A DNA stretch of 8,800 nucleotides from contig JAIROB010000180.1 in NCBI GenBank assembly GCA_031257695.1, positions 1-8,800 of the forward strand. Reading direction: 5' to 3'. This DNA is from Treponema sp. GTDB lineage: Bacteria > Spirochaetota > Spirochaetia > Treponematales > Breznakiellaceae. This document shows positions 1 through 7,491 of the stretch, piece by piece. A program made the position numbers and the translations under genes. How positions within the stretch are numbered: the stretch's first letter is position 1; each line of letters opens with the position of its first letter. The notes beneath the pieces are model-generated. The model ran no database searches. It was not told the DNA's origin and saw only the letters and a list, made by a program, of their open reading frames with translations.

Positions 1-1539
1 CGCACTACCCAGGATTGGCCGACCTATACGGACCCCGCGGTGGGGAATGATCAGTCGGATGCTATTACTATGGTCAACCTTTACGATCCCTTCCTCTACC
101 CGGATCTTAACGGGGAGCCCGCGCCTCATATCGCTACGGAATGGACCGTGTCGGATGACGGCCTTGAGTACACCTTTACCATCCGGGACGATATAAAATT
201 TCACAGCGGCAACCCCCTCACGGCGGACGATGTGGTCTATAGCATGAAGCGTATGCTCACCATAGGCGAGGGTTTCACTTACCTTTACAAGGGCGTCGTG
301 ACCGATGTTCAGGCCCTGAACCCCACCACGGTGAAATTCATCCTGGCGAATCCTTTTGGGCCTTTCCTGGGATCGCTTATCCGCTTTATGATCGTGGATT
401 CCAAGACCTTGGCCGAACACTACGACCAGAGCACCTCCTCTTACGGGGGAGATGTGGGGGACTACGGCAAGACCTGGCTTTTAACCAACGATGCCGGTTC
501 CGGCCCTTACCGGGCCATCGACATTAAGCTGGAAGAATACGTGCTGGCGGAAAAATTCGACGGCTATTTCCTGGGCTGGGATCCCGCGGCGCCCCGGTAT
601 TTCCAGATTTCAGGCGCGGTGGAGCCGGTTTCCGTTAAGACTGCCATGGCCAATCAGGAGTTGGAGATTACCGACCAGATCCAGCCTATGGAAAACTTCA
701 TCGAGATGGACGCCATAGAGGGGATCGATGTCGTGGCTTACGATTCGGCGCAAACCTTCGGCGTGTCTATGAACACGAAAAAGGCCCCCACCGACGATGT
801 TCACTTCCGCAGGGCCCTGGCCTATGCCTTTGACTACGAAACGGTGATGACCGACATTTACCCCGGCGCGGTTCCCGTAAAGGGGCCGGTGCCGTCCAAC
901 GTGCCGGGCAACAACCCCGGCATTATCCCCTATACCTACGACCTGGAAAAGGCGAAGGCGGAGATGGCCCTCTCCAAATACGCGGGGAATCCGGAGGCCC
1001 AGCGGATCGAGCTGGTCTGGTGCGCCGAAGTGCCGGAGGAGGAGAAAATCGCCCTCCTCATCAACGCCAACCTCTCCCAGTTGGGGATACCGGTGGATAT
1101 TGTAAAACAGCCCTTCGGTTCCATGATCGAATCGGCCCAGAGCATCGAGTCGACGCCGAACCTTTCCATAGTGCTTACCGCGCCCAGTTATTTTGAGGCC
1201 GGGGCGGTGCTGAAATCCCGGTACCACTCCTCCTCTTCCGGTACCTGGGAGCAGATGGAGTGGATTCTGGACCCCGCCCTGGACGCGGCCATAGACGACT
1301 CGCTGGCTACGCCGGACCGGGATGAGCGCTTCGCCAAATACCGGGCGATCCAGGCGGAGATAAACGAGTTCTGCCCCACTATCTGGATGTTCAGCCTTGC
1401 GGAGCGGCGGGCCTATCAGTCGGGTTATGTGGAATGGCCCGTGGGAGAGCTGATCAAGGCGGGGACTCCCTTTGTGTTCCCCATGGGGTACAATGTGGTT
1501 GCCCACAAGACCAGGGTTTACCCGGACCGGCGGAAATAG
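1..1539 (+). CDS. Peptide-type ABC transporter substrate-binding protein (DppA/OppA family, SBP_bac_5), 5' partial
   Basis: This is the extracytoplasmic binding protein that would capture the ligand and deliver it to the permeases encoded next. The reading frame is open from base 1, upstream of the GTG at 40, so the true start, with any signal peptide or lipobox, lies outside the window; the GTG at 40 is not the start. 512 residues are visible. Family hallmarks are the stretch near residues 54-80 (EYTFTIRDDIKFHSGNPLTA, then DDVVYSMKR), the SGPYRA motif near 165-175, and the block FGVSMNTKK...FRRALAYAFD around 250-275. The visible length suggests only some tens of N-terminal residues are missing. 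It is the first gene of a five-gene importer cluster and ends 24 bases before the permease. Family membership is secure. Ligand cannot be read from sequence: peptides, nickel, opines and other small compounds all use this family. Confidence 0.93.
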   Translation, partial: RTTQDWPTYTDPAVGNDQSDAITMVNLYDPFLYPDLNGEPAPHIATEWTVSDDGLEYTFTIRDDIKFHSGNPLTADDVVYSMKRMLTIGEGFTYLYKGVVTDVQALNPTTVKFILANPFGPFLGSLIRFMIVDSKTLAEHYDQSTSSYGGDVGDYGKTWLLTNDAGSGPYRAIDIKLEEYVLAEKFDGYFLGWDPAAPRYFQISGAVEPVSVKTAMANQELEITDQIQPMENFIEMDAIEGIDVVAYDSAQTFGVSMNTKKAPTDDVHFRRALAYAFDYETVMTDIYPGAVPVKGPVPSNVPGNNPGIIPYTYDLEKAKAEMALSKYAGNPEAQRIELVWCAEVPEEEKIALLINANLSQLGIPVDIVKQPFGSMIESAQSIESTPNLSIVLTAPSYFEAGAVLKSRYHSSSSGTWEQMEWILDPALDAAIDDSLATPDRDERFAKYRAIQAEINEFCPTIWMFSLAERRAYQSGYVEWPVGELIKAGTPFVFPMGYNVVAHKTRVYPDRRK

Positions 1540-1563
1540 CAGGACTTCACGGGGCGGCGATAC

Positions 1564-2580
1564 ATGCACATTATCAGAAAACTGCTGACCTATGCGCTGG
1601 TCCTGGCGGGGCTTTCTATCCTCGTGTTCTTTATCGCCCGGGTTATCCCCGGGGATCCCGCCCGTCAGGCCCTGGGACCCCGCGTACCGGAGGAGACTGT
1701 CCAGGCCCTGCGGGTGGAGATGAGCCTGGACAAGCCCTACCCTGTCCAGTACCTGCTCTGGCTTAAAGGCGCGGTAAGGCTGGATCTGGGGAGGTCACTC
1801 CTTACCCGGCGGCCGGTGATCAACGATATACGGGAGTACCTGCCGGCGACCCTGGAGATAGTCTTTATCTCCGCGGTGTTCATGGTGTTGGGGGGGATAT
1901 TTCTTGGGATTCTTGCCACAAAATTTGCCAATACCTGGCTGGACGGTTTTATCAGGTTCTTCTCCTATTTGGGGATCGTGTCCCCGGCCTTTGTCTGGGC
2001 GATCATCTTCATCCTCGTTTTTGGCTATGCCTTTCCCATTTTTCCCACCACCGGCAGGGTAGGCCTTGGTACCCCGTCCCCGGCCCATATTACCGGTATG
2101 TATACCCTGGACTACCTCCTGGCGGGAAATTTCGCCGATTTTGCCGACGCCCTAAAGCACCTGATCCTGCCGGCGGTAGCCCTGATGCTGGGGGGTATGT
2201 CCCAGGCGGCCCGGCTGACCCGGACCACCATGCTGGAAAATTCCACCAAAGATTTTATCCTGGCGGAGCAGGCCTACGGGGTTCCCCAGGGGAAGATATT
2301 CTTCTACTATTTATTGAAGCCTTCGCTTATCCCCACGGTATCGGTGATGTCCCTGGACGTGGCGGCCCTCTTCGGCAACGCCTTTTTGGTGGAGCAGTTG
2401 TTTAACTACCCCGGCCTCTCCCGTTACGGGATGCAGGCCATGTTGAACAAGGACCTCAACGCAATTTCGGCGGTGGTGATGATCCTGGGGCTGGTCTTTA
2501 TCCTGGTCAATATCCTCATCGATATTGCCGTGTCCTACCTGGACCCCCGGATCAGGCTTATGGGGGGGACGAGCCAATGA
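1564..2580 (+). CDS. ABC transporter permease, DppB/OppB type
   Basis: This is one of two membrane subunits forming the import channel of a peptide-type ABC transporter. The 338 residues match the usual family length. The N-terminus shows a first membrane segment (about 9-27) followed by IPGDPAR, then LDKPYPVQYLLWL and DLGRSLLTRRPV, all typical of DppB-type permeases. Further hydrophobic segments fall near 99-119, 133-158, 199-216, 256-278 and 301-325. The cytoplasmic EAA coupling loop that docks on the ATPase is at about 234-257 (AEQAYG...SLIP). The C-terminus carries the family ending YLDPRIR. The ATG at 1564 gives the natural N-terminus directly before the first membrane segment, although only a weak GGGGCGGCG precedes it. 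The stop overlaps the next start (ATGA), implying translational coupling. Confidence 0.95.
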   Translation: MHIIRKLLTYALVLAGLSILVFFIARVIPGDPARQALGPRVPEETVQALRVEMSLDKPYPVQYLLWLKGAVRLDLGRSLLTRRPVINDIREYLPATLEIVFISAVFMVLGGIFLGILATKFANTWLDGFIRFFSYLGIVSPAFVWAIIFILVFGYAFPIFPTTGRVGLGTPSPAHITGMYTLDYLLAGNFADFADALKHLILPAVALMLGGMSQAARLTRTTMLENSTKDFILAEQAYGVPQGKIFFYYLLKPSLIPTVSVMSLDVAALFGNAFLVEQLFNYPGLSRYGMQAMLNKDLNAISAVVMILGLVFILVNILIDIAVSYLDPRIRLMGGTSQ

Positions 2581-3476
2581 ACGCGATCACCGAAGGGGTC
2601 TTACAGGCCGGGGATTCGACCAAAAGACGGCGTTTTGAGACCATCCAAAAGCTGTGGTATAAATTCTCCCTTAACAAGATGAGTGTGGTGGGCCTTGGAA
2701 TCATCCTCCTGGTGATCCTCCTCGCCGTCTTCCAGCCGAAGATCGCGCCTTACCCGGACCATGCCGGGGCCTTCGTGAATTTCAAAAATGGCAGCCGGCC
2801 CCCGGGCCCGGAACACCTTCTGGGCACCGACACCCTGGGCCGGGACATTTTGAGCCGCATCCTCTTTGCCTTTCGCGGGGCGCTGACCCTGGGGGTAGGG
2901 GTGTTGGCCGTGGTGGTTCCTCTGGGCGGCGCTTTGGGGCTTCTTGCCGGCTATTTCGGCGGGCGGCTTGGCACCCTGATCATGCGCGTCACCGACATAT
3001 TCCTGGCGTTGCCGCCCCTTATCCTGGCCCTCTGCGTGGGGGCCATCCTCAAGCCTACCCTGTTCAATTCCATGATGGCCGTCTGCATTGCCTGGTGGCC
3101 CTGGTATACCCGGCTGGTCTACGGCATGGCCATGTCCGTTAAAAACGAGATGTACGTCAAGTCCGCGGAACTTCTGGGAGCCGGCGCGGGGCACATCGTG
3201 TTCCGGGAGATACTTCCCAACTGTCTGGGACCCATTTTTACCAAGATGACGCTTGATATGGGCTGGGTGATCCTTACCGGCGCTTCTTTAAGTTTTGTGG
3301 GCCTGGGGGAACAGCCGCCGATTCCGGCCCTGGGAACCATGGTTTCCGACGGGGCGAAATTCATCCCCGGCCAGTGGTGGATCTCCATCTTCCCGGCCCT
3401 GGCGATCATGATTATTGTTTTGGGCTTCAACTTCATGGGGGACGGCGTAAAGGACATGCTGTCCAGCGAGGAGTAG
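2577..3476 (+). CDS. ABC transporter permease, DppC/OppC type
   Basis: This is the second membrane subunit of the importer, partner of the preceding DppB-type permease. The 299 residues are normal for the family. After a hydrophilic N-terminal tail comes a membrane segment (about 34-52), then a periplasmic region ending in the family motif HLLGTDTLGRDILSR (about 80-94). More hydrophobic segments lie near 101-124, 134-157, 165-184, 226-245 and 268-290. The EAA loop is near 193-216 (YVKSAELLGAG...ILPN). The C-terminal block LSFVGLG...GDGVKDML is typical, with SSEE in place of the more usual DPR-like ending. The ATG at 2577 overlaps the previous stop by four bases, and a G-rich stretch (GGGGGGGACGAG) just upstream can serve as RBS. 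Substrate is unknown. Confidence 0.95.
   Translation: MNAITEGVLQAGDSTKRRRFETIQKLWYKFSLNKMSVVGLGIILLVILLAVFQPKIAPYPDHAGAFVNFKNGSRPPGPEHLLGTDTLGRDILSRILFAFRGALTLGVGVLAVVVPLGGALGLLAGYFGGRLGTLIMRVTDIFLALPPLILALCVGAILKPTLFNSMMAVCIAWWPWYTRLVYGMAMSVKNEMYVKSAELLGAGAGHIVFREILPNCLGPIFTKMTLDMGWVILTGASLSFVGLGEQPPIPALGTMVSDGAKFIPGQWWISIFPALAIMIIVLGFNFMGDGVKDMLSSEE
3468..3473 (+). promoter_or_regulatory. Ribosome binding site that decides the TTG start of the DppD-type ATPase
   Basis: GAGGAG lies inside the last codons of the DppC-type permease and ends six bases before TTG at 3480. This supports TTG as the initiator, since the protein starting there begins GEKLVEVRDLRIGY, the normal N-terminal strand of this ATPase family. 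Confidence 0.7.
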
Positions 3477-3479
3477 GGT

Positions 3480-4460
3480 TTGGGCGAAAAATTAGTGGAA
3501 GTAAGGGATCTCCGTATCGGTTACCGGACCTTTGAGGGTTACACCAGGGTGCTAAACGGCGTGAACTGCTACGTTGACAAGGGGGAAAAAGTCGGCATCG
3601 TGGGGGAAACCGGCTGCGGCAAGACTACCACGGTAAAGGCGATCCTCCGTATCCTTGTCCGGCAGGCCCGGATCAGTGGCGGAAAGATAATTTTCGACGG
3701 GAAAGATGTCCTTAAAATGGGCAAGGCCGAACTTTCCGGCCTGCGCGGGGCGGGAATTTCCATGATATTCCAGGACCCCATGCTGGCGCTGAATCCGGTG
3801 TTCACCGTGGGGAGCCAGATGGGCGCCGTGATCCGTTACTCCGGGGAGGCGGGGGCGGAAAGGAAAGAAGTACAAAAGGAACTGGCCGTCAAAGCCCTGC
3901 GGGAAACTTCCCTGCCGGACCCGGAACGGATACTCCAGAGTTATCCCTTTCAGCTTTCCGGCGGTATGAGGCAGCGGATATGTATCGCCATGGCAATGGC
4001 CACCCCCCGTAAGCTGGTTATCGCCGACGAGCCCACCACGAACCTGGATGTAACCATTCAGGATCAGGTCCTGAAAATTCTGAAACAGCGGGTGGAGGAA
4101 AAGCGGAGTTCCCTCATCCGTATTACCCATTCCCTGGGTGTGGCCCGGGAAACCGCGGACCGTATCTACGTGATGTACGCGGGCAATATGGTGGAAAGCG
4201 CCCGGACCACCGGCCTTTTCAGACGGCAGCTGCACCCTTACTCCCAGGCCCTGATGAGCTGCATCCCGAAGCTTTCCGGGGGAGGGGTGGCCGAGGGCAT
4301 TCCCGGGCGTATACCAAGCTACCTTAACCCGCCGCCCGGCTGCCGTTTCGCGCCGCGTTGCCCCAGGGCCATGGAAAAATGCCGGCGGGAGCAGCCTCCG
4401 CTTATAACGGTGGAGGAAGGCCACACGGCCGCCTGTTTTCTCTATGGTGAGGGAAGCTGA
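3480..4460 (+). CDS. ABC transporter ATP-binding protein, DppD/OppD type
   Basis: This is one of two cytoplasmic ATPases driving the importer. In its 326 residues the motifs are intact: Walker A GETGCGKTT at 42-50 (Lys48), signature LSGGMRQR at 159-166, Walker B LVIADE at 179-184 with catalytic Glu184, D-loop NLD shortly after, and H-loop His217 (ITHS, where most relatives have ITHD). The C-terminal oligopeptide/dipeptide extension contains LHPYSQAL and four cysteines, Cys288, Cys294, Cys301 and Cys319. In some studied relatives equivalent cysteines bind a [4Fe-4S] cluster. The start is TTG with a good GAGGAG six bases upstream. It begins three bases after the permease stop and its own stop overlaps the next start by one base (TGATG). 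The peptide-transporter subfamily is clear; the ligand is not. Confidence 0.95.
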   Translation: MGEKLVEVRDLRIGYRTFEGYTRVLNGVNCYVDKGEKVGIVGETGCGKTTTVKAILRILVRQARISGGKIIFDGKDVLKMGKAELSGLRGAGISMIFQDPMLALNPVFTVGSQMGAVIRYSGEAGAERKEVQKELAVKALRETSLPDPERILQSYPFQLSGGMRQRICIAMAMATPRKLVIADEPTTNLDVTIQDQVLKILKQRVEEKRSSLIRITHSLGVARETADRIYVMYAGNMVESARTTGLFRRQLHPYSQALMSCIPKLSGGGVAEGIPGRIPSYLNPPPGCRFAPRCPRAMEKCRREQPPLITVEEGHTAACFLYGEGS

Positions 4461-5440
4461 TGGGCGGGATTCTTGAAGTGCGGGGCCTGAAAAAATACTT
4501 TCCCGTTACCGGCGCGGCGCAGAAAAACCTGATGGTAAAAGCCATTGACGGCATTGACTTTGAGATTCGCCCCGGCGAAACACTCGGCCTTGTGGGGGAA
4601 TCCGGTTCAGGGAAAAGCACCACCGCCTTTACCGTAATCGGCCTCTACGCCGCCACCGCCGGGGAGATACGGTTCAAAGGGCGGGACATTAGCGGAGGCG
4701 TGAAGAAGCGGCCGCTGGAGATCAAACGGGACATCCAGATGGTGTTCCAGGATCCCGGTACAAGCCTTAACCCCCAGCGTTCGGTGGAGCAGATACTCTC
4801 GCTGCCCCTTTCCGTCCACGGGATGATCCGCCGGGGCGGGAAACGGGAGCAGCTTCTGGAACTCCTCGACGCGGCGGAGCTTCCGGGGGAGTACCTCTAC
4901 AAATACCCCGCTTCCCTGGGGGGCGGGGAAAAGCAGATGCTGGCCATCGCCCGCGCCATTGCCACTAATCCTTCCATGATCGTTCTGGACGAGCCCACCT
5001 CTTCCCTTGACGTGTCGGTGCAGGCGAAGATCATCAACATGCTGCTTAGGATCCAAAAACAGAAGAACCTTTCGTACCTGTTTATCACCCACGATTTAAG
5101 CCTTATGCGGAACATGGCTACGCGGGTGGCGATCATGTACCTGGGGAAGATTGCCGAGATAGCCCCGGCTGACGTTTTTTTCCGGAAGCCCCTGCATCCC
5201 TATACCCAGATGTTGCTTTCCGCCATTCCCGTGGTCAGCGCCGAAGAGGAGGCGTTGAAACCTAAAAGCGTTCATTCCCAGGGGGAGATCCCCAGCCCGG
5301 TGAATGTGCCGGCCGGGTGCAGCTTTAACACCCGCTGTCCCTTCGCGGAGGGCCGCTGCTTCTCCGATGACCCGGCGATGGCGGAAACAGGGCCGGAGCA
5401 TTTTGTCCGCTGCCACAGGGTGGCCGGGAACCTGTATTGA
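4460..5440 (+). CDS. ABC transporter ATP-binding protein, DppF/OppF type, with altered signature motif
   Basis: This is the second ATPase of the importer, expected to pair with the preceding DppD-type subunit. In its 326 residues Walker A is GESGSGKST at 46-54 (Lys52), Walker B IVLDE ends at Asp177-Glu178, the following SSLDVSVQ is typical of OppF-type proteins, and the H-loop is His211 (FITHDLS). The signature reads LGGGEKQM at 153-160 where the family normally has LSGGQRQR, so the phosphate-contacting serine is glycine. The surrounding YPASL...LAIARAI aligns normally, so this is not a frameshift. The C-terminal extension has LHPYTQML and cysteines 287, 293, 300 and 318, spaced exactly as in the DppD-type partner. 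RBS GAGGGA (4449-4454) precedes the ATG, which overlaps the upstream stop. It is the last transporter gene. Confidence 0.94.
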   Translation: MGGILEVRGLKKYFPVTGAAQKNLMVKAIDGIDFEIRPGETLGLVGESGSGKSTTAFTVIGLYAATAGEIRFKGRDISGGVKKRPLEIKRDIQMVFQDPGTSLNPQRSVEQILSLPLSVHGMIRRGGKREQLLELLDAAELPGEYLYKYPASLGGGEKQMLAIARAIATNPSMIVLDEPTSSLDVSVQAKIINMLLRIQKQKNLSYLFITHDLSLMRNMATRVAIMYLGKIAEIAPADVFFRKPLHPYTQMLLSAIPVVSAEEEALKPKSVHSQGEIPSPVNVPAGCSFNTRCPFAEGRCFSDDPAMAETGPEHFVRCHRVAGNLY

Positions 5441-5460
5441 AAATTTCGGCATAAGTCCCT

Positions 5461-6330
5461 ATGATTAGCCCGGAGGTTGTTGTGGGCGCAAACCGTACCT
5501 ATAAAGACAGTGTGTTCTCGCTCCTGTTCAACAATCCCGAAACCCTGCGGGAACTCTACAACGCCCTGGAAGGCGTTACTTTGCCTCCTGACCTGCCGAT
5601 CACCATCAATACTCTGGAGGAAGCGCTCTTCATGGAGCGGGTAAACGACCTTTCCTTCGTGTTCGCCGATGTGCTGGTGGTTGTGTTTGAGCATCAATCC
5701 ACGGTGAACCCCAATATGCCTTTGCGTTGTCTGATGTACCTAGCCCGGCTCTATGAAAAGATCATTGACAACAGGGATGTCTATAAGAGCAAGCTGCTGA
5801 CCATACCCCGGCCCGAGTGCTTTGTGCTGTACAACGGACCAGCGGACTACCCCGATGAAATCCGGCTAAAACTCTCGGATGCCTTCGCGGATCTTACAAA
5901 ACTGGGGTATACGGGACCGCCCGATTTGGAGTTGACGGTGCGGGTGATCAACATCAACAAGGGACATAACAGCGAATTGGTGGGGCGGAGCAGAACGCTT
6001 GAGGGGTACAGCGAATTTATAGGGAAGGCGCGGGAATATGAGAAAGAGCTGGGGAGCCGTGATGAAGGGGTAAGGGCTGCGGTGAAATACTGCATAAGCC
6101 GCGGGATATTAAAGGAATTTCTGGAGCTGCATAGCTCGGAGGTAGTCAATATGTTGTTTACGGAATGGAACTGGGACGATGCGCTGGCGGTTCGTTTTGA
6201 GGAAGGCCGGGAGGAAAGTCTTGGGGAAACCATCAAAAACCTGCTGGAATTTGGAATGAACCCGGAGCAGATTTCCCGGGCGCTTAAACTGCCGCCCGAC
6301 GCGGTAAAACGGTATCAGGATTTGCGTTAA
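5461..6330 (+). CDS. Rpn-family putative recombination-promoting nuclease / transposase-like (PD-(D/E)XK)
   Basis: The N-terminal part (about 10-115) matches the Rpn/YhgA-like family, whose studied E. coli members are DNA endonucleases that raise RecA-independent recombination. Visible features are ANRTYKDSVFSLLF at 10-23, then a candidate catalytic core with Asp63 (VNDLSF) and Glu77-His-Gln79 (FEHQST), followed by NMPLRCLMYLARLYEKI. The C-terminus ends with FEEGREESLGET and a short helix-turn-helix-like tail (EFGMNPEQISRALKLP), a common ending in this family. From ATG at 5461 it has 289 residues, but no good RBS precedes that ATG; an in-frame GTG at 5482 with GGAGG five bases upstream would give a start directly before GANRTYKDS, closer to relatives. 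It starts 20 bases after the transporter and has no evident functional link to it. Base composition looks slightly lower in GC than the neighbours. Family assignment is good; cellular role is unknown. Confidence 0.88.
   Translation: MISPEVVVGANRTYKDSVFSLLFNNPETLRELYNALEGVTLPPDLPITINTLEEALFMERVNDLSFVFADVLVVVFEHQSTVNPNMPLRCLMYLARLYEKIIDNRDVYKSKLLTIPRPECFVLYNGPADYPDEIRLKLSDAFADLTKLGYTGPPDLELTVRVININKGHNSELVGRSRTLEGYSEFIGKAREYEKELGSRDEGVRAAVKYCISRGILKEFLELHSSEVVNMLFTEWNWDDALAVRFEEGREESLGETIKNLLEFGMNPEQISRALKLPPDAVKRYQDLR
5472..5476 (+). promoter_or_regulatory. Candidate ribosome binding site for an internal GTG start of the Rpn-family gene
   Basis: GGAGG sits inside the first codons of the longest reading frame and five bases before an in-frame GTG at 5482. 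The ATG at 5461 has no comparable purine-rich sequence. If this site is used, the protein is 282 residues long and lacks the first seven residues of the long form. Confidence 0.5.
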
Positions 6331-6341
6331 TGTGATTAAAC

Positions 6342-6362
6342 GGTGGCGGCGATTCCGCCGTC
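6342..6362 (+). terminator. GC-rich hairpin between the Rpn-family gene and the DUF917 gene, possible weak terminator
   Basis: The bases GGTGGCGG and CCGCCGTC around CGATT can form an 8-bp stem with two G-U pairs. An alternative register pairs GGCGGCG with CGCCGTC around a four-base loop. It starts 11 bases after the Rpn stop. What follows is T-rich (TTATGTCTTATC) but not a clean T run, so termination would be partial at best. It is the only structured element in the 57-base gap before the DUF917 gene. Confidence 0.35.
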
Positions 6363-6374
6363 TTATGTCTTATC

Positions 6375-6386
6375 AAAGAGGTGATC
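6375..6386 (+). promoter_or_regulatory. Strong ribosome binding site of the DUF917-family gene
   Basis: AAAGAGGTGATC matches the 16S anti-Shine-Dalgarno complement (AAGGAGGTGATC) at 11 of 12 positions. Its GAGG core ends six bases before ATG 6388, fixing that start. Confidence 0.75.
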
Positions 6387-6387
6387 G

Positions 6388-7491
6388 ATGAGAAAAATCG
6401 GCATAAAAGAGATTGAGGATATTGCTTTGGGGGCTTCCCTCCTCGGTTCGGGCGGCGGGGGCGATCCCTATGTCGGCAAGCTTATGGCCATCGGCGCCAT
6501 CAGGGAAAATGGGCCGGTGACCCTGCTTGACCCGGACGAGATCGCCGATGACGCCTTTGTGGTTCCCATCGCCATGATGGGGGCGCCAACGGTGCTTGCC
6601 GAAAAGGGGATAGGCAGGAACGAATACCGGACCCTTCACGACATGGTCGGCTCTTTTTACAACCGGAAGATCGACGCCCTTATGCCCATCGAGGCGGGTG
6701 GGGTAAACAGCATGCTCCCCTTTGCGGCGGCCGCCCGGCTGGGGCTTCCTCTGGTGGACGCCGACGGCATGGGCCGGGCCTTCCCGGAACTTCAGATGGT
6801 TACCTTTACCATCGGCGGGGTCAGCGCGACTCCCATGGCCCTTACCGACGAAAAGGGCAACTCGACGATATTTAAAACAATCACCAATAAATGGACCGAA
6901 GACCTCGCCCGCGCGGTAACCATGGTTTCAGGCGGTTCCGTTTCCATATCCCTCTACCGCATGGGCGGGGCGGTCATGAAGCGATACTGCGTGAGGAACA
7001 TCGTTACCCGGAGCGAGCAGCTGGGCAGGGCGATACGTTTGGTAAAGCAGGAGACGGGCGCGCCGGAGGAAAATTTTCTGGCCGCGGCGGAGGCGTATAA
7101 GCTCTTTCGCGGGAAGATCACCGATGTGCTCCGGGAAGTGCGGGGGGCCTTCAACTTCGGAAAGACGATGATCGAAGGCACGGCGGAATTCAAGGGGAAA
7201 AGCGCTTCGGTGGAATTCCAAAACGAAAACCTCGTGGCAACGGTGGACGGAGAAATCCGCGCCACCACCCCGGATCTGATATGCCTGGTGGACACGGAAA
7301 CCTTTATCCCCGTGCCCACCGACGCCTTAAAATACGGCAAGCGGGTCCTGGTGGCGGGGCTGCGGTGCTATGAGGCGTGGCGGAGTCAGGCGGGGCTTGC
7401 GATCGTGGGGCCCCGTTACTTCGGCTATGACACGGACTACGTTCCCGTGGAAGCGCGGGCCGGCATACAAAACGGGGGAGGCAGGGCATGA
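6388..7491 (+). CDS. DUF917-family protein (S-methyl-thiohydantoin desulfurase family)
   Basis: The 367 residues have the full set of DUF917 hallmarks: LGSGGGGDPYVG near 19-30, a MMGAP segment at 63-67, IEAGGVNSMLP at 101-111, DADGMGRAFPELQM at 124-137, TIGGVSATPM at 141-150 and the C-terminal GPRYFGYDTDYVPVE at 341-355. Length is normal for the family, which has an N-terminal catalytic-type domain (about 8-165) and a smaller C-terminal domain. The family is now often named S-methyl thiohydantoin desulfurase and is very often encoded beside hydantoinase/oxoprolinase genes. The same is true here: its stop overlaps the HyuA-type start (ATGA). No signal peptide or membrane segment is seen, so it is probably cytosolic. 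The actual substrate here is not known, and a general cyclic-amide role is an inference from context. Confidence 0.9.
   Translation: MRKIGIKEIEDIALGASLLGSGGGGDPYVGKLMAIGAIRENGPVTLLDPDEIADDAFVVPIAMMGAPTVLAEKGIGRNEYRTLHDMVGSFYNRKIDALMPIEAGGVNSMLPFAAAARLGLPLVDADGMGRAFPELQMVTFTIGGVSATPMALTDEKGNSTIFKTITNKWTEDLARAVTMVSGGSVSISLYRMGGAVMKRYCVRNIVTRSEQLGRAIRLVKQETGAPEENFLAAAEAYKLFRGKITDVLREVRGAFNFGKTMIEGTAEFKGKSASVEFQNENLVATVDGEIRATTPDLICLVDTETFIPVPTDALKYGKRVLVAGLRCYEAWRSQAGLAIVGPRYFGYDTDYVPVEARAGIQNGGGRA
7477..7481 (+). promoter_or_regulatory. Ribosome binding site of the hydantoinase/oxoprolinase gene
   Basis: GGAGG inside the end of the DUF917 gene lies six bases before ATG 7488, supporting that start and coupled translation of the pair. 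Confidence 0.7.

Noticed and set aside
40..42. GTG as the start of the substrate-binding protein.
   Set aside because: The frame is open back to base 1 without a stop, no RBS precedes the GTG, and a secreted binding protein should have a signal peptide further upstream.
610..1569. A 319-codon open frame on the minus strand.
   Set aside because: It is antisense to the substrate-binding protein gene. The translation is low in complexity, rich in Gly, Arg and His, and shows no family motif.
2601..3194. A 197-codon minus-strand frame within the DppC-type permease.
   Set aside because: It has a Gln-, His- and Gly-rich composition with no domain, and lies opposite a well-supported membrane protein gene.
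3552..4424. A 290-codon open frame on the minus strand.
   Set aside because: It is antisense to the DppD-type ATPase, which has all its ABC motifs on the + strand. It is a shadow frame.
5441..5460. Possible terminator or promoter between the last ATPase and the Rpn-family gene.
   Set aside because: The 20 bases hold no inverted repeat and no pair of -35/-10-like boxes.
6331..6387. Promoter for the DUF917/HyuA-type pair.
   Set aside because: No convincing -35/-10 pair at 16-18 base spacing was found in the gap. A promoter could exist, but the sequence does not show it.
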